NCBI RefSeq assembly: GCF_900103445.1
Contig: NZ_FNHS01000014.1
Coordinates: 124,001-188,000, forward strand
Direction of reading: 5' to 3'
DNA length: 64,000 nucleotides
From: Methylobacterium phyllostachyos
GTDB taxonomy: Bacteria; Pseudomonadota; Alphaproteobacteria; Rhizobiales; Beijerinckiaceae
The notes beneath the pieces were generated by a model. The model saw only the letters and a list, made by a program, of their open reading frames with translations. It made no database searches and had not been told where the DNA came from. Positions within the stretch are counted from its first letter, which is position 1, and each line of letters opens with the position of its first letter. The position numbers and the translations under genes are program-made. Below, piece by piece: positions 25,041-35,018 of the stretch.

Positions 25041-26405
25041 TTACCCTAGCGCCTGCACCAGCTCGCGGAACCGGTTGCCGCGCACCTCGAAGTTCGGGAA
25101 CTGGTCGTAGGAGGCGCAGGCCGGCGAGAGCAGAACCACCGGCTCGGGGGCGCCCGAGGTGGCGGCGTTCTCGGCGGCCTTCGGGACCGCGACCTCCAGC
25201 GTCTCGCAGCGTGTGTAGGGCACCGCGCCTTCCAAGGTCGCCGCGAAGGCGTCCGAGGCCGCGCCGATCAGATAGGCGTGGGCGACGCGCTCGAAATACG
25301 GCACAAGCGGGAAGATGCCGCCGTCCTTGGCCTTGCCGCCCAGGATCCAGTGGATGTCCCGGAAGGCCAGAAGTGCCTTCTCGGTGGAATCCGCGTTGGT
25401 CGCCTTCGAATCGTTGACGAACAGCACGGGGCCGCGCCGCCCGACCTCCTCCATCCGGTGCGGCAGGCCGGGGAAGGAGCTCAGCCCCGCCTGGATCGCC
25501 TCGCCGGAGAGGCCAAGCGCCCGCGCCACTGCCACCGCCACCGCGGCGTTCTGCCAGTTATGGGCGCCCCTGAGCGAGCCGATCCCGTTCACGTCGGCGA
25601 GCGGCGTGCCGTCCGGCTCGCGGACGATCCCGTCCCGCACCGTCAGGGCATCGGTGGCCAGCACGTCGCCCTGGGGCACGTGCACACGCGCGATGTCGGT
25701 GCCGCGCCTGTCGGCGATGGCGCGGCTTGGCGCATCGTCGACGCCGACCACAGCGAGGGCCGCCCCGCGAATCAGCCGCTCCTTGATGGCGGCGTACTGC
25801 TCCATCGTGCCGTGGCGGTCGAGGTGGTCTGGGGTGATGTTCATCAGCACGCCGACGCTTGGGTCCAGGCTCGGCGTCAGATCGATCTGGAACGACGACA
25901 TCTCGATCACGTGGACGCGCCCCTCTGCGGGCGGCTCCAGCGACAGGATCGCGGTGCCGATATTGCCGCCCATCTGAACGTCGCGGCCGCCTTGCGCGAG
26001 GACGTGGGCGATCAGCGCCGTGGTCGTCGACTTGCCGTTGGTCCCGGTGATCGCCACGAACGGCGCCCCGGGGGCCTGTGCCCGGCGTTCGCGGCAGAAC
26101 AGCTCGATATCGCCGATGATTTCGACGCCGGCATCCCGGGCGCGGCGGACGCTCCAATGTGGCTCGGGGTGGGTCAGGGGCACGCCGGGACTCAGCACCA
26201 GGGCCGTGAAGTCCGACCAATCGGTCTCACGCAGGTCCTGAATCGTGATCCCCGCCTCCTGCGCGCGGACGCGGCTGTCGTCGCTATCGTCCCAGGCCCG
26301 CACGTCCGCCCCGCCCGCCTTCAGCGCCTGGGCCGTGGCGAGGCCGGAGCCGCCAAGCCCGAACAGGGCGACTTTACGATCGGCGAAGGTGGTGATCGGC
26401 GTCAT
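25041..26405 (-). CDS. murD: UDP-N-acetylmuramoyl-L-alanine--D-glutamate ligase MurD
   Basis: A 454-residue Mur ligase that adds D-Glu. The ATG at 26405 (MTPITTFADRKV) is used because it leads straight into the conserved VALFGLGGSGLATAQAL loop; the open frame further upstream runs through a repeat. ATP-binding ITGTNGKSTTTALI, NITPDHLDRHG and the C-terminal LLSPACASYDQF motif diagnostic of MurD are present. D-Glu for this step comes from MurI (56552-57427). Confidence 0.96.
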   Translation of the reverse strand: MTPITTFADRKVALFGLGGSGLATAQALKAGGADVRAWDDSDDSRVRAQEAGITIQDLRETDWSDFTALVLSPGVPLTHPEPHWSVRRARDAGVEIIGDIELFCRERRAQAPGAPFVAITGTNGKSTTTALIAHVLAQGGRDVQMGGNIGTAILSLEPPAEGRVHVIEMSSFQIDLTPSLDPSVGVLMNITPDHLDRHGTMEQYAAIKERLIRGAALAVVGVDDAPSRAIADRRGTDIARVHVPQGDVLATDALTVRDGIVREPDGTPLADVNGIGSLRGAHNWQNAAVAVAVARALGLSGEAIQAGLSSFPGLPHRMEEVGRRGPVLFVNDSKATNADSTEKALLAFRDIHWILGGKAKDGGIFPLVPYFERVAHAYLIGAASDAFAATLEGAVPYTRCETLEVAVPKAAENAATSGAPEPVVLLSPACASYDQFPNFEVRGNRFRELVQALG

Positions 26406-26438
26406 GGGAAGCTCGGGAAGCGAAAGGGGCGGGCCGAG

Positions 26439-26574
26439 CCCACCCAATCCCCTCATCCCGAGATGCCCGCGTCGGCGGCCCGCGAAGGAGCCCTCCAGCC
26501 AGCGCACGATCCCTGGAGGGCTCCTTCGAGGCCGCTTCGGCGCGACGGCACCTCAGGATGAGGACCTGGGTGGG
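26439..26574. repeat. Large palindromic intergenic repeat in the mraY-murD gap
   Basis: A near-continuous inverted repeat. Outer arms CCCACCCA and TGGGTGGG, next CCTCATCCCGAG against CTCAGGATGAGG, and inner arms GGAGCCCTCCAG against CTGGAGGGCTCC around a short loop. It fills most of the 204-base gap. The CCTCAGGATGAGG end is typical of abundant Rhizobiales intergenic repeats. It could affect mraY-murD transcript processing. Confidence 0.7.
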
Positions 26575-26609
26575 ATCAACCACTTAAGACGGCTCTCTAC
26601 CACACTTTC

Positions 26610-27695
26610 TCAGCGCAGCTTCAGCGTCGCCAGGCCGGCCATCGCCAGGATCACCGCGATGATCCAGAACCGGATCACCACCTGCGGCTCCTTCCAGCCC
26701 TTCTGCTCGAAATGGTGGTGGATCGGCGCCATTCGGAAGACGCGTTTGCCCGTCAACTTGAACGAGGCAACCTGGATGATGACCGACATCATCTCCAGCA
26801 CGAACAGGCCGCCGACGATCGCCAGGACGATCTCGTGCTTGGCCGCCACCGCGATGGTGCCGAGCAGGCCGCCGAGGGCGAGCGAGCCGGTATCGCCCAT
26901 GAAGATCTGGGCCGGGGGCGCATTGAACCACAGGAAGCCCAGGCCCGCCCCGATCACCGCGCCGCACACCACCGCGAGCTCGCCGGTGTCGCGGACGTAG
27001 TTCACCTGCAGGTAGCTCGCCGTGAAGGAGTTGCCCACGAGGTAGGCGATGAACCCGAAGGTGCCGCAGGCGATCATCACCGGCACGATGGCCAGCCCGT
27101 CGAGTCCGTCGGTCATGTTCACGGAATTGCCGGCGCCGACGATCACGAAGGCGCCGAACAGCGGGTAGAACCAGCCGAGGTTCAGCAGCGCGTCCTTGAA
27201 CACCGGGAAGGCGAGCTGGTTCTGCAGCGCCGCGGGGGAATAGACCGCGATGGTCACGCAGGCCGCGAGGGCGATCGTCGCCTCCAGGGCCAGACGGAAC
27301 TTGCCGGAAAAGCCCTTGTGCGACTGCTTCGTCACCTTGAGGTAGTCGTCGTAGAAGCCGATCGCCCCGAAGCCGAGGGTGACGGTCAGCGTGATCCAGA
27401 CGTAGTGATTGCGGGGATTGGCCCAGAGCAGGATCGCCACCACGGCGCCGGCCAGGATCATCAACCCGCCCATGGTCGGCGTGCCGCGCTTGGTCAGCAG
27501 GTGGGTCTGCGGCCCGTCCTCGCGGATCGGCTGGCCCTTGCCCTGGCGGATGCGCAGGAGCGAGATGATCCAGGGTCCGAACCAGAACACGAACAGGCCC
27601 GCCGTGAACAGCGCGCCGCCGGTGCGGAAGGTGATGTAGCGGAACACGTTCAGCGGCGTGAAGCTGCCGCTCAGTTCCGAGAGAAGATACAGCAT
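26610..27695 (-). CDS. mraY: Phospho-N-acetylmuramoyl-pentapeptide transferase MraY
   Basis: A 361-residue polytopic enzyme that moves phospho-MurNAc-pentapeptide to undecaprenyl phosphate, giving lipid I. Conserved signatures are KRGTPTMGG, the GFYDDYLKVTK aspartate pair, NMTDGLDGLA, and the C-terminal APIHHHFEQKGW. It lies between murF and murD, its usual place. Confidence 0.96.
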   Translation of the reverse strand: MLYLLSELSGSFTPLNVFRYITFRTGGALFTAGLFVFWFGPWIISLLRIRQGKGQPIREDGPQTHLLTKRGTPTMGGLMILAGAVVAILLWANPRNHYVWITLTVTLGFGAIGFYDDYLKVTKQSHKGFSGKFRLALEATIALAACVTIAVYSPAALQNQLAFPVFKDALLNLGWFYPLFGAFVIVGAGNSVNMTDGLDGLAIVPVMIACGTFGFIAYLVGNSFTASYLQVNYVRDTGELAVVCGAVIGAGLGFLWFNAPPAQIFMGDTGSLALGGLLGTIAVAAKHEIVLAIVGGLFVLEMMSVIIQVASFKLTGKRVFRMAPIHHHFEQKGWKEPQVVIRFWIIAVILAMAGLATLKLR

Positions 27696-27789
27696 CCGGG
27701 CGCTCGGCCCCTTCGTTCAGGCGGGGGTTTCAGGGGGCGGCATCGAACGTCCGGGACGCTCGGCCGCGTCGATCATCTCAGGCGCGGGA

Positions 27790-29244
27790 TCAGGGACCCG
27801 TCGCGAGGGCGCGCCGCGCCGGGTCGTTCGCGTAGCGGGCTTTCAGCGCCTCGACAATCCGGCCCATGCGGCTGCCGTTCGATCCCTTGATCATCACGGC
27901 GTCGCCGGGGCGCAGGATCCGGGCAAGCGGCTCGATCAGGTCGGCGGCGGTGTCGGCGACGCCGCCCCGGCGGCTCACCGGCAGCGCCTCGAACAGGTGG
28001 CGCGTCAGGGGGCCTGCCGTGAAGACGAGGTCGATACGCGCCGCCTCGATCGCTTCGGCAAGGCCGCGGTGGAGATCGGGAGCGGCGGCGCCGAGTTCCA
28101 GCATGTCGCCGAGCACTGCGATGCGGCGCCCGCGCGGGCCGGTCTCGATGCCGGCCAGCGTCGCGAGCGCGGCGCGGACGGCGGTCGGGTTCGCGTTGTA
28201 GCTCTCGTCGATAAGGTAGGCGGTGCCGCCGTCGATCTCGAGAGCGGTGCGTGCCCCGCGCCCGACCGGCGGGGACAGCGTGCCGAGCGCCAGGGCGGCC
28301 CGGGCGAGGTCGGCGCCGAGCGCGTGGATCACCGCCATGACGCCGAGCGAGTTCAGCGCCGTGTGCCGCCCGGCGGTGCCGAGCTTGTAGGTGACGGGCT
28401 CACCCATCACCACCGCGTCCACCACCGAGAGATCGGGGCGCAGCACGATCCGCTGGGCGCGGACGTCGGCCTCGGGGTGCTCGCCGAAGCTGACGATCCG
28501 TCCGGCGCGAGAGGCCTGCGCGTGGGCGACGAGCCGGTCGAAATGCGGAACGTCCCGGTTGATGATCGCCACGCCGCCGGGCTGAAGGCCGGAGAAGATC
28601 TCGCCCTTGGCGTCCGCAATGGCGGCGAGCGAGGCGAAATGCTCGATATGGGCGGGCGCGATCGTCGTGATCAGCGCGATATCGGGCCGGACCTGGGCGG
28701 TGAGCGGCACGATCTCGGCGCCGTGGTTCATGCCGATCTCGAAGATGCCGTAGCGCGTCGCAGCCGGCATCCGGGCGAGCGTCAGCGGCACGCCCCAGTG
28801 GTTGTTGTAGGAGGCCGCCGAGGCGTGGGTCTCGCCCTGTTCCGACAGGACGTGGCGCAAGGCCTCCTTGGTGCCGGTCTTGCCGACCGAGCCCGTCACC
28901 GCCACCACCTGGGCCTTCGTCCGCGCACGGGCGGCCGCGCCGAGGCGGATCATCGCCGTGAGCACCGGATCCTCGCCGGCCTCCGGCACCGCCAGCAGGG
29001 GGCCATGCGCGGCCAGCGCCTCGGCCCGATCCTCGCGCACCACCGCGGCGCCGGCCCCACGCCCGAGGGCGTCGGCGACGAAGTCGTGGCCGTCGCGCGC
29101 CTCGCCCCGGATGGCGAAGAACAGGTCGCCCGGCGCGAGGGTGCGCGTGTCGATCGAGGCGCCGCCGATCTCGCGGTCCGCGCCGGTCAGGCGCCCGCCG
29201 GTAGCGGCCTCAAGCTCCTCGCGGGTCCAGAGTGCGGTCATCAT
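27790..29244 (-). CDS. murF: UDP-N-acetylmuramoyl-tripeptide--D-Ala-D-Ala ligase MurF
   Basis: A 484-residue Mur ligase that attaches the D-Ala-D-Ala dipeptide. The ATP loop AVTGSVGKTGTKEAL, the YNNHWGVPLTLAR motif, and the YNANPTAVRAAL and MIKGSNGSRM segments characterise MurF. It starts 14 bases after murE and lies 94 bases before mraY. Confidence 0.95.
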   Translation of the reverse strand: MMTALWTREELEAATGGRLTGADREIGGASIDTRTLAPGDLFFAIRGEARDGHDFVADALGRGAGAAVVREDRAEALAAHGPLLAVPEAGEDPVLTAMIRLGAAARARTKAQVVAVTGSVGKTGTKEALRHVLSEQGETHASAASYNNHWGVPLTLARMPAATRYGIFEIGMNHGAEIVPLTAQVRPDIALITTIAPAHIEHFASLAAIADAKGEIFSGLQPGGVAIINRDVPHFDRLVAHAQASRAGRIVSFGEHPEADVRAQRIVLRPDLSVVDAVVMGEPVTYKLGTAGRHTALNSLGVMAVIHALGADLARAALALGTLSPPVGRGARTALEIDGGTAYLIDESYNANPTAVRAALATLAGIETGPRGRRIAVLGDMLELGAAAPDLHRGLAEAIEAARIDLVFTAGPLTRHLFEALPVSRRGGVADTAADLIEPLARILRPGDAVMIKGSNGSRMGRIVEALKARYANDPARRALATGP

Positions 29245-29258
29245 CTCCCCCGTCGCCG

Positions 29259-30719
29259 TCAGGCGCCCGCCCCCGCGATGGCGGCGCGCAAGACCGCGTG
29301 ATCCGAGAACGGCAGGGTTCGATCCCCCACGATCTGGCCGGTTTCATGACCCTTGCCGGCTACGACCAGCACATCGCCCGGCCCGAGCCGGTGCACGGCG
29401 GTACGGATCGCCGCCTCCCGGTCGCCAATCTCCTCGGCGCCCGGGGCCGCCGCCAGGATTGCCCGGCGGATCGAGGCCGGCTCCTCGGTCCGGGGGTTGT
29501 CGTCGGTGACGATGACCGTGTCGGCGAGGCGCCGCGCGATGGCGCCCATCAGCGGGCGCTTGCCCCGGTCGCGGTCACCGCCGCAGCCGAACACCACGAC
29601 CAGCCGGCCGGTCGCGAAGGGCCGGAGCGCGGTCAGCACGCTTTCCAGCGCCTCGGGCTTGTGCGCGTAATCGACGAGGCAGAGCCCGCCCCGGGCCTCG
29701 CCGATCCGCTCCATGCGGCCCGGCACGCCTGTGAGATGGTCGAGGGCCGCGAAGACGCCGTCGGGATCGGCCGCGCCCGCTGGGGTGGCCAGCGCGAGGC
29801 CGGCCGCCACCAGGGCGTTCTCGACCTGGAACTCCCCGACCAGCGGCAGGCGCAATGTGCGGACGCGTCTTCCCTCGACGAGCCGGACCGCCTGGGCGAA
29901 CCCCTCCATCCGGACGGACTCGACCCGAAGGTCCCGACCGGCACGCCCGACCGTGCGAACGGGCCGCCCGGCACCCTCTGCGGCGGCGATCACCCGGTCG
30001 GCATAGGCCCCGTCGGCGTTGACGACGGCCGGGCCGCCCGGCGGCAGTAGATCGGTGAACAGCCGAAGCTTGGCCGCGAGATAGTCTTCGATGCTCGCGT
30101 GATAATCGAGATGGTCCCGGCCGAGATTGGTGAAGCCCGCCGCAACGAGCCGCACGCCGTCGAGGCGGCGCTGCTCGATCCCGTGCGAGGACGCCTCCAT
30201 GGCCAGCTCGGTTACGCCCTCCTGGGCGAGCCGCGCCAGGGTCTCGTGCAGCGTCACCGGATCCGGTGTGGTCAGCGAGCCGTACTGCGCACCACGGTTC
30301 GTGACGATCCCGACCGTGCCCAGGCTCGCCGCGTCGCGGCCGAGGCGCGACAGGATCTGGCGCACGAAATCGGCCACTGAACTCTTGCCCGCGGTGCCGG
30401 TCACCGCCACCACGGTCTCCGGCTGCGATCCGGCGAAGCGCGCGGCGGCGAGCGCCAGGGCCCGTCTGCCATCCGCCACCGGGATCCAGGCCACCGCCGC
30501 CGGCAGATCGGCGGGCCGCGTCCCCTCCCCGGCCACCGCCACGGCGCCGCGATTGGCGGCTTGCGCGGCGAAGCGGCGCCCGTCGGCCTTGGTGCCCGGC
30601 ACGGCGACGAACACCGTGCCGGTGGCGACCTGCCGGCTGTCGGCGGTCAGGCCGGTCACCGTCAGATCGGCGGCCGGGCCGGAGGCTTCGGGGAAGAGTT
30701 CGGCGAGCCGGGTGGTCAT
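29259..30719 (-). CDS. murE: UDP-N-acetylmuramoyl-tripeptide synthetase MurE
   Basis: A 486-residue Mur ligase that adds the third stem residue. Motifs are ATP-binding VTGTAGKSSVADFV, TTPDPVTLHETLA, EASSHGIEQ and the substrate-selecting loop VTDDNPRTEEP. The DNPR motif is characteristic of enzymes using meso-diaminopimelate. It follows ftsI by 10 bases. Confidence 0.96.
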   Translation of the reverse strand: MTTRLAELFPEASGPAADLTVTGLTADSRQVATGTVFVAVPGTKADGRRFAAQAANRGAVAVAGEGTRPADLPAAVAWIPVADGRRALALAAARFAGSQPETVVAVTGTAGKSSVADFVRQILSRLGRDAASLGTVGIVTNRGAQYGSLTTPDPVTLHETLARLAQEGVTELAMEASSHGIEQRRLDGVRLVAAGFTNLGRDHLDYHASIEDYLAAKLRLFTDLLPPGGPAVVNADGAYADRVIAAAEGAGRPVRTVGRAGRDLRVESVRMEGFAQAVRLVEGRRVRTLRLPLVGEFQVENALVAAGLALATPAGAADPDGVFAALDHLTGVPGRMERIGEARGGLCLVDYAHKPEALESVLTALRPFATGRLVVVFGCGGDRDRGKRPLMGAIARRLADTVIVTDDNPRTEEPASIRRAILAAAPGAEEIGDREAAIRTAVHRLGPGDVLVVAGKGHETGQIVGDRTLPFSDHAVLRAAIAGAGA

Positions 30720-30729
30720 GATACCCCCC

Positions 30730-32628
30730 TCACGGGCCGCCGAGTTGGTTGACGTGGTAGGCGTTGAGCTTGACCATCTGCGGGAACGGACGCACCGGCG
30801 GCTCGAATTGCGGCGGCAGGCCGAGGATCGGCGCCACCCGCTCGATCACCTTGCCGGTGACGACGCCCGAGTTCCAGGCCGCGGTGGCGTAGCCGCCGGA
30901 TTCCGGCAGGCCCTGCGGCTCGTCCATGATGGTGACGAACAGGTACTTCGGGTCGTTCATCGGCGCCGCCGCCATGAAGGTCGTGAACAGGCGGTTGTGG
31001 ATGTAGCGGCCGCCGATCACCTTCTCGGCGGTGCCAGTCTTGCCGCCCACGAAGTAGTACGGGATCGCGGCCTTCTTGGCCGAGCCCTCGGTGGCGTTCA
31101 GCCGCATAATGTAGCGCATCGCCTCGGAGGTCTGGGCCGAGAGCACGTGCGCTGCCTTGGCCTTCGCGTCATCTTGGGTGGTCTTGAGGAAGGTCGGGGT
31201 GATGAGGTCGCCGCCGTTGACGATGGCGCCCACCGCCATCGCGGCCTGAATTGGCGCCACCGCGATGCCGTGGCCGAACGCGATGGTGATCGTGTTGATC
31301 TCGCTCCAGCGGGAGGGAACGATCGGCGCCGCGCTCTCGGGCAGCTCCGTGCGCAGCCGGTCGAGCAGGCCCATCTTCCGCAGAAAGGCCTTGTGGCCGG
31401 GCACGCCGACGCCGAGCGCCATCTTGGCCGAGCCGATGTTGGAGGAGTGCGTGAACACCTCCGGCATGGTGATGACGCGGTTGGTGCCGTGATATTCGTG
31501 GATCTTCTGGCGCCCCCAGTTCAGCACGCCGCCGCGGGTGTCGAAGGTCGAGTTGACGTTGTACTTGCCGGATTCGAGCGCCATGGCGAGGGTCATCGCC
31601 TTGAAGGTCGAGCCCATCTCGTAGACGCCGACATTCATGCGGTTGATCCGGTCGGGCGAGAGCGCGTCCTTCGGGTCGTTCGGGTCGAAATCCGGCATCG
31701 ACACCAGCGCGATGACCTCGCCGGTCTTCACGTCGAGGATCATCGAGGCGCCGGCCTTGGCCTTGAAGTGGTCGATGCCCCAGGCCAGCTCGTCGCGCAC
31801 GGCGAACTGGGCGCGCAGGTCGATCGAGAGCTGCACCGGCTTCAGGTCGGCCTGCTTGTTGATCAGGCCGAAGCTGTTGAGCGCCTGAATGCCGGTGGAG
31901 TCGATGTACTTCTCGATGCCCGCGATGCCGATGCCGTCGAGGTTCGTGGCGCCCAGGATGTGGGCCGCCGCGACGCCGTTCGGATAGACGCGCTTGTGGT
32001 CGGGCAGGAAGCCGATGCCAGGGATGCCGAGCCGGTGGACCTCGGCCTGCTGCTTCGGGGTCAGCTCGCGCTTTACCCAGACGAAGCCCGCGCCGCTGCG
32101 GCCCTTGCGCGAGGACAGCTTGGCGCGCAGCTCCGAGGCGTTGAGTTCCGGCAGCACCGCGGTGAGCAGTTCGACCGCCTCGTCCTTGTCGTAGATGTTG
32201 CCCGGTTCGGCGAAGACCGAGACCGTGCGGATGTCGGTCGCCAGGATCTCGCCGTTGCGGTCGACGATGTCGGGCCGGAAGGCCGTCGAGGAGGCCGCCG
32301 CGACCCGGTGCTCCTGGCTCGGCGGGTCGCCGAAGATCGCCATCGCCAGGAGCTTCGCCGAGATCGTCCCGAACACCCCGACGAAGACCAGCCCGACCAG
32401 GGCCACGCGCATGTGCGACCGCTCGATAGCCAGCCGGAACATGCTGCGCAGGAATGCCTTGGCGCGGTCGGCCCGCGGCTCCGGCGGCAGTGCCTCCTCG
32501 GGGATCGGGCGCGGCGCCATCGCGGCATGGGCCAGGGCGGCGGCTTCGAGCAGCGCGGCCTCGTGTTCCGGGACCTCGGTCTCGGTCGCCGGCGCCGCAT
32601 CAAGCATCTGATCGGTGTCTTCGGACAC
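30730..32628 (-). CDS. ftsI: Septal transpeptidase FtsI (PBP3)
   Basis: A class B penicillin-binding protein of 632 residues. After a cytoplasmic acidic tail of about 70 residues comes one membrane anchor (VALVGLVFVGVFGTISAK). A pedestal domain (DIVDRNGEILATDI) and the transpeptidase domain with STFK, SSN and KTG active-site motifs follow. It cross-links septal peptidoglycan made by FtsW. It lies 6 bases after ftsL. The extended acidic N-terminus is longer than in enteric FtsI. Confidence 0.96.
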   Translation of the reverse strand: MSEDTDQMLDAAPATETEVPEHEAALLEAAALAHAAMAPRPIPEEALPPEPRADRAKAFLRSMFRLAIERSHMRVALVGLVFVGVFGTISAKLLAMAIFGDPPSQEHRVAAASSTAFRPDIVDRNGEILATDIRTVSVFAEPGNIYDKDEAVELLTAVLPELNASELRAKLSSRKGRSGAGFVWVKRELTPKQQAEVHRLGIPGIGFLPDHKRVYPNGVAAAHILGATNLDGIGIAGIEKYIDSTGIQALNSFGLINKQADLKPVQLSIDLRAQFAVRDELAWGIDHFKAKAGASMILDVKTGEVIALVSMPDFDPNDPKDALSPDRINRMNVGVYEMGSTFKAMTLAMALESGKYNVNSTFDTRGGVLNWGRQKIHEYHGTNRVITMPEVFTHSSNIGSAKMALGVGVPGHKAFLRKMGLLDRLRTELPESAAPIVPSRWSEINTITIAFGHGIAVAPIQAAMAVGAIVNGGDLITPTFLKTTQDDAKAKAAHVLSAQTSEAMRYIMRLNATEGSAKKAAIPYYFVGGKTGTAEKVIGGRYIHNRLFTTFMAAAPMNDPKYLFVTIMDEPQGLPESGGYATAAWNSGVVTGKVIERVAPILGLPPQFEPPVRPFPQMVKLNAYHVNQLGGP

Positions 32629-32634
32629 GGGTGA

Positions 32635-33048
32635 CTACCTCGAAGCCGTCGTCGGGGTGCGGGTCGTGGTGACGGTGCGGGTGATCGCGCCGGTGGTGCG
32701 CGGCTCGGGTCCGCCCTTGTCCTTGGGGGTCGCCGTCGCAGCGAGCAGGCGGCCGATCTCGTCGCCGCGCTCCTGCCGGGCGGGCAGGTCCGACAGGCGC
32801 GCCAGGTGGCTGGTGCCGATCGGCTCCAGAGCGAGGTGCTTGTCGACCGCCGCCTGCAACCGGTCCGGCCGGGTCAGGAGCTGCCACTCGGCGCGCAGAA
32901 CCGCGATCGCCTGCCGCTCGCTGTGCAGGGACGTCTGGAGCTTGGAGACCTGGGCGCCCTGGTAGAGCGTGTCGTACTTGATCGAGTAGGCGTAGATCGC
33001 CGAGGCCACGAGGCCGGCCACCGCCAGCAGGTTCAGGAGGCGGATCAT
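32635..33048 (-). CDS. ftsL: Cell division protein FtsL
   Basis: A 137-residue bitopic protein: membrane span at residues 2-20 (IRLLNLLAVAGLVASAIYAY), then a helical coiled-coil region (SKLQTSLHSERQAIAVLRAEW) and a Thr/Arg-rich tail. FtsL bridges FtsB/FtsQ and the FtsWI synthase. It starts with a four-base overlap of the rsmH stop and ends just before ftsI, which fixes the assignment despite low sequence conservation. Confidence 0.85.
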   Translation of the reverse strand: MIRLLNLLAVAGLVASAIYAYSIKYDTLYQGAQVSKLQTSLHSERQAIAVLRAEWQLLTRPDRLQAAVDKHLALEPIGTSHLARLSDLPARQERGDEIGRLLAATATPKDKGGPEPRTTGAITRTVTTTRTPTTASR

Positions 33049-34112
33049 CGGCGATGGCCCCCACGGGCGGCTTCGGGAAGGCTTGCCAGGTCGGTGAGCG
33101 CCGTCAGCGGCTCCGGCACGGCGGACTCCGTGCGCTGCGCGGCGCGGAGCTTGGCCGAGCGGGCGCGCGGGTTGCGCGCGGTCTCGGCCTCGCCCGGCAG
33201 GACCGGGCCCTTGGTCACAGGGCTGAAGCTGCGGACGGTCTCGACGGGCGTGCCCGGCAGGTGGCGCGAGCCCTGGCCCGAGCGGCCGCTGCGGGCTGCG
33301 AAGAACTGCTTGACGATCCGGTCCTCCAAGGAATGGAACGTCACGACGGCAAGCCGTCCGCCGGGCCGGAGTACCCGCTCGGCCGCGTGCAGCGCGCGCA
33401 CCAGCTCCCCGAGTTCGTCGTTGACCGCGATCCTTAGGCCCTGGAAGGTCCGCGTCGCCGGGTGGATGTGGCTTCCCGGCTCGACGCGGACGACGCCGGC
33501 CACCAGCTCGGCGAGCTGCGCGGTCGTCTCGATCCGGCCGCGGCGGCGGGCCTCGTGGATCGCCCGGGCCACGGCACGGGAGCGCCGCTCCTCGCCATAA
33601 TGGTAGATGATGTCGGCCAGCACCGTCTCGTCGGCCTCGTTCACGAGGTCGGCGGCGCTCGGGCCATCGTTGCCCATGCGCATGTCGAGGGGGCCGTCGT
33701 TGCGGAACGAGAAGCCGCGCTCCGGCGCGTCGAGCTGCATCGACGAGACGCCGATATCGAGCACGACATGGTCCGCCGGGCCCTCGCCCGTATCGGCCAG
33801 GAGGGCGTCGAGATCGCCGAACCGGCCGGACACGAGCCGGAGGCGTCCCCCGGAGGCCGCGACCATGGGCTGCCCGGCCGCGATCGCGGTCGGGTCGCGG
33901 TCGATGGCGACGACCCGCAGGGCCGGATCCCGATCCATCAGCGCACGCGTGTAGCCGCCGGCCCCGAAGGTCCCGTCGACCGCGAGCCCGCCCTCGGTCT
34001 TCAGGGCGTCCGACACCTCGTCGAGCAAAACCGGGATGTGCGGCGCGGCCGCATCCTCCCGGTTCGTGCGCGTGGGATCCGGCATCCCGGGCGTGGCACG
34101 GCGCCGGTTCAT
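33045..34112 (-). CDS. rsmH: 16S rRNA (cytosine-1402 N4) methyltransferase RsmH
   Basis: An SAM-dependent methyltransferase (MraW) of 355 residues with the start at ATG 34112; a second ATG at 34085 (MPDPTRTNRED) is equally plausible. HIPVLLDEVSDAL, the SAM loop VDGTFGAGGYTRA, VLDIGVSSMQLD and the C-terminal VTFHSLEDRIVKQFF are the family markers. It is the first gene of the dcw cluster here; the usual upstream mraZ is absent. Confidence 0.95.
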   Translation of the reverse strand: MNRRRATPGMPDPTRTNREDAAAPHIPVLLDEVSDALKTEGGLAVDGTFGAGGYTRALMDRDPALRVVAIDRDPTAIAAGQPMVAASGGRLRLVSGRFGDLDALLADTGEGPADHVVLDIGVSSMQLDAPERGFSFRNDGPLDMRMGNDGPSAADLVNEADETVLADIIYHYGEERRSRAVARAIHEARRRGRIETTAQLAELVAGVVRVEPGSHIHPATRTFQGLRIAVNDELGELVRALHAAERVLRPGGRLAVVTFHSLEDRIVKQFFAARSGRSGQGSRHLPGTPVETVRSFSPVTKGPVLPGEAETARNPRARSAKLRAAQRTESAVPEPLTALTDLASLPEAARGGHRR

Positions 34113-34578
34113 GCGGGCCTCGGCACGGTGGCGCGGCCGGTGGAGGGATGGCGGCGCATTCCGGGAATCCGGTCGCCGATGCGGCTCAAGCGTCTCATGG
34201 TGCCCTGGGCCGGGCCGCACAGGGGCGGCACACGTGACGGGAACGGCACCGGATGCGGAGTGCGCAAAACGCCGCGCACGGACGAGACCTGCACCGAGGC
34301 AGGTTGCGCCCGGCGATCCGATACACGCCGTTGACGGGAGGATGCCGGGTATCATGGGCCTCGGAGGATCGTCAACGGACAGGCTTGGCGCTGCCGCGCG
34401 GATCGATCTGAACCCGGCAAGGTTAACCGGAAGTTTTTAGCACGCAGGAAAGTGCGCGCTCGCCTGGTCCGGCGCCGGCGCCTTCACGAGAACGTCCCCG
34501 CCGCGGTGGAGACCGGCTCGGTGCAGGAGCGCGCCAACGAAGACTGGGCACGCCTGCGTTGTTCGGCGGCGGTGGATC
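34113..34578. other. Leader region of the dcw cluster; no mraZ
   Basis: These 466 bases separate rnpB from rsmH and hold no convincing gene. Short frames exist on both strands but overlap the RNase P RNA or lack family features. A TTAACC half-site (34422-34427) lies in a slightly AT-richer patch near 34420-34445. The main dcw promoter is probably in this stretch. Confidence 0.5.
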
Positions 34579-34970
<392 letters not shown>

Positions 34971-35018
34971 GATCCGGAGGGCAGATGCGCCTGCGGATCA
35001 GTCCGGGTCAAGGACGGA

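Noticed and set aside
27658..29301. Long open frame antisense to murF (547 codons)
   Set aside because: It mirrors murF exactly, has low-complexity Arg/Gly/Ala content and no family motif. Such frames are expected in high-GC DNA.
30127..32634. 835-codon frame antisense to murE and ftsI
   Set aside because: It spans two certain genes on the other strand and shows no domain. It is a GC-driven shadow.
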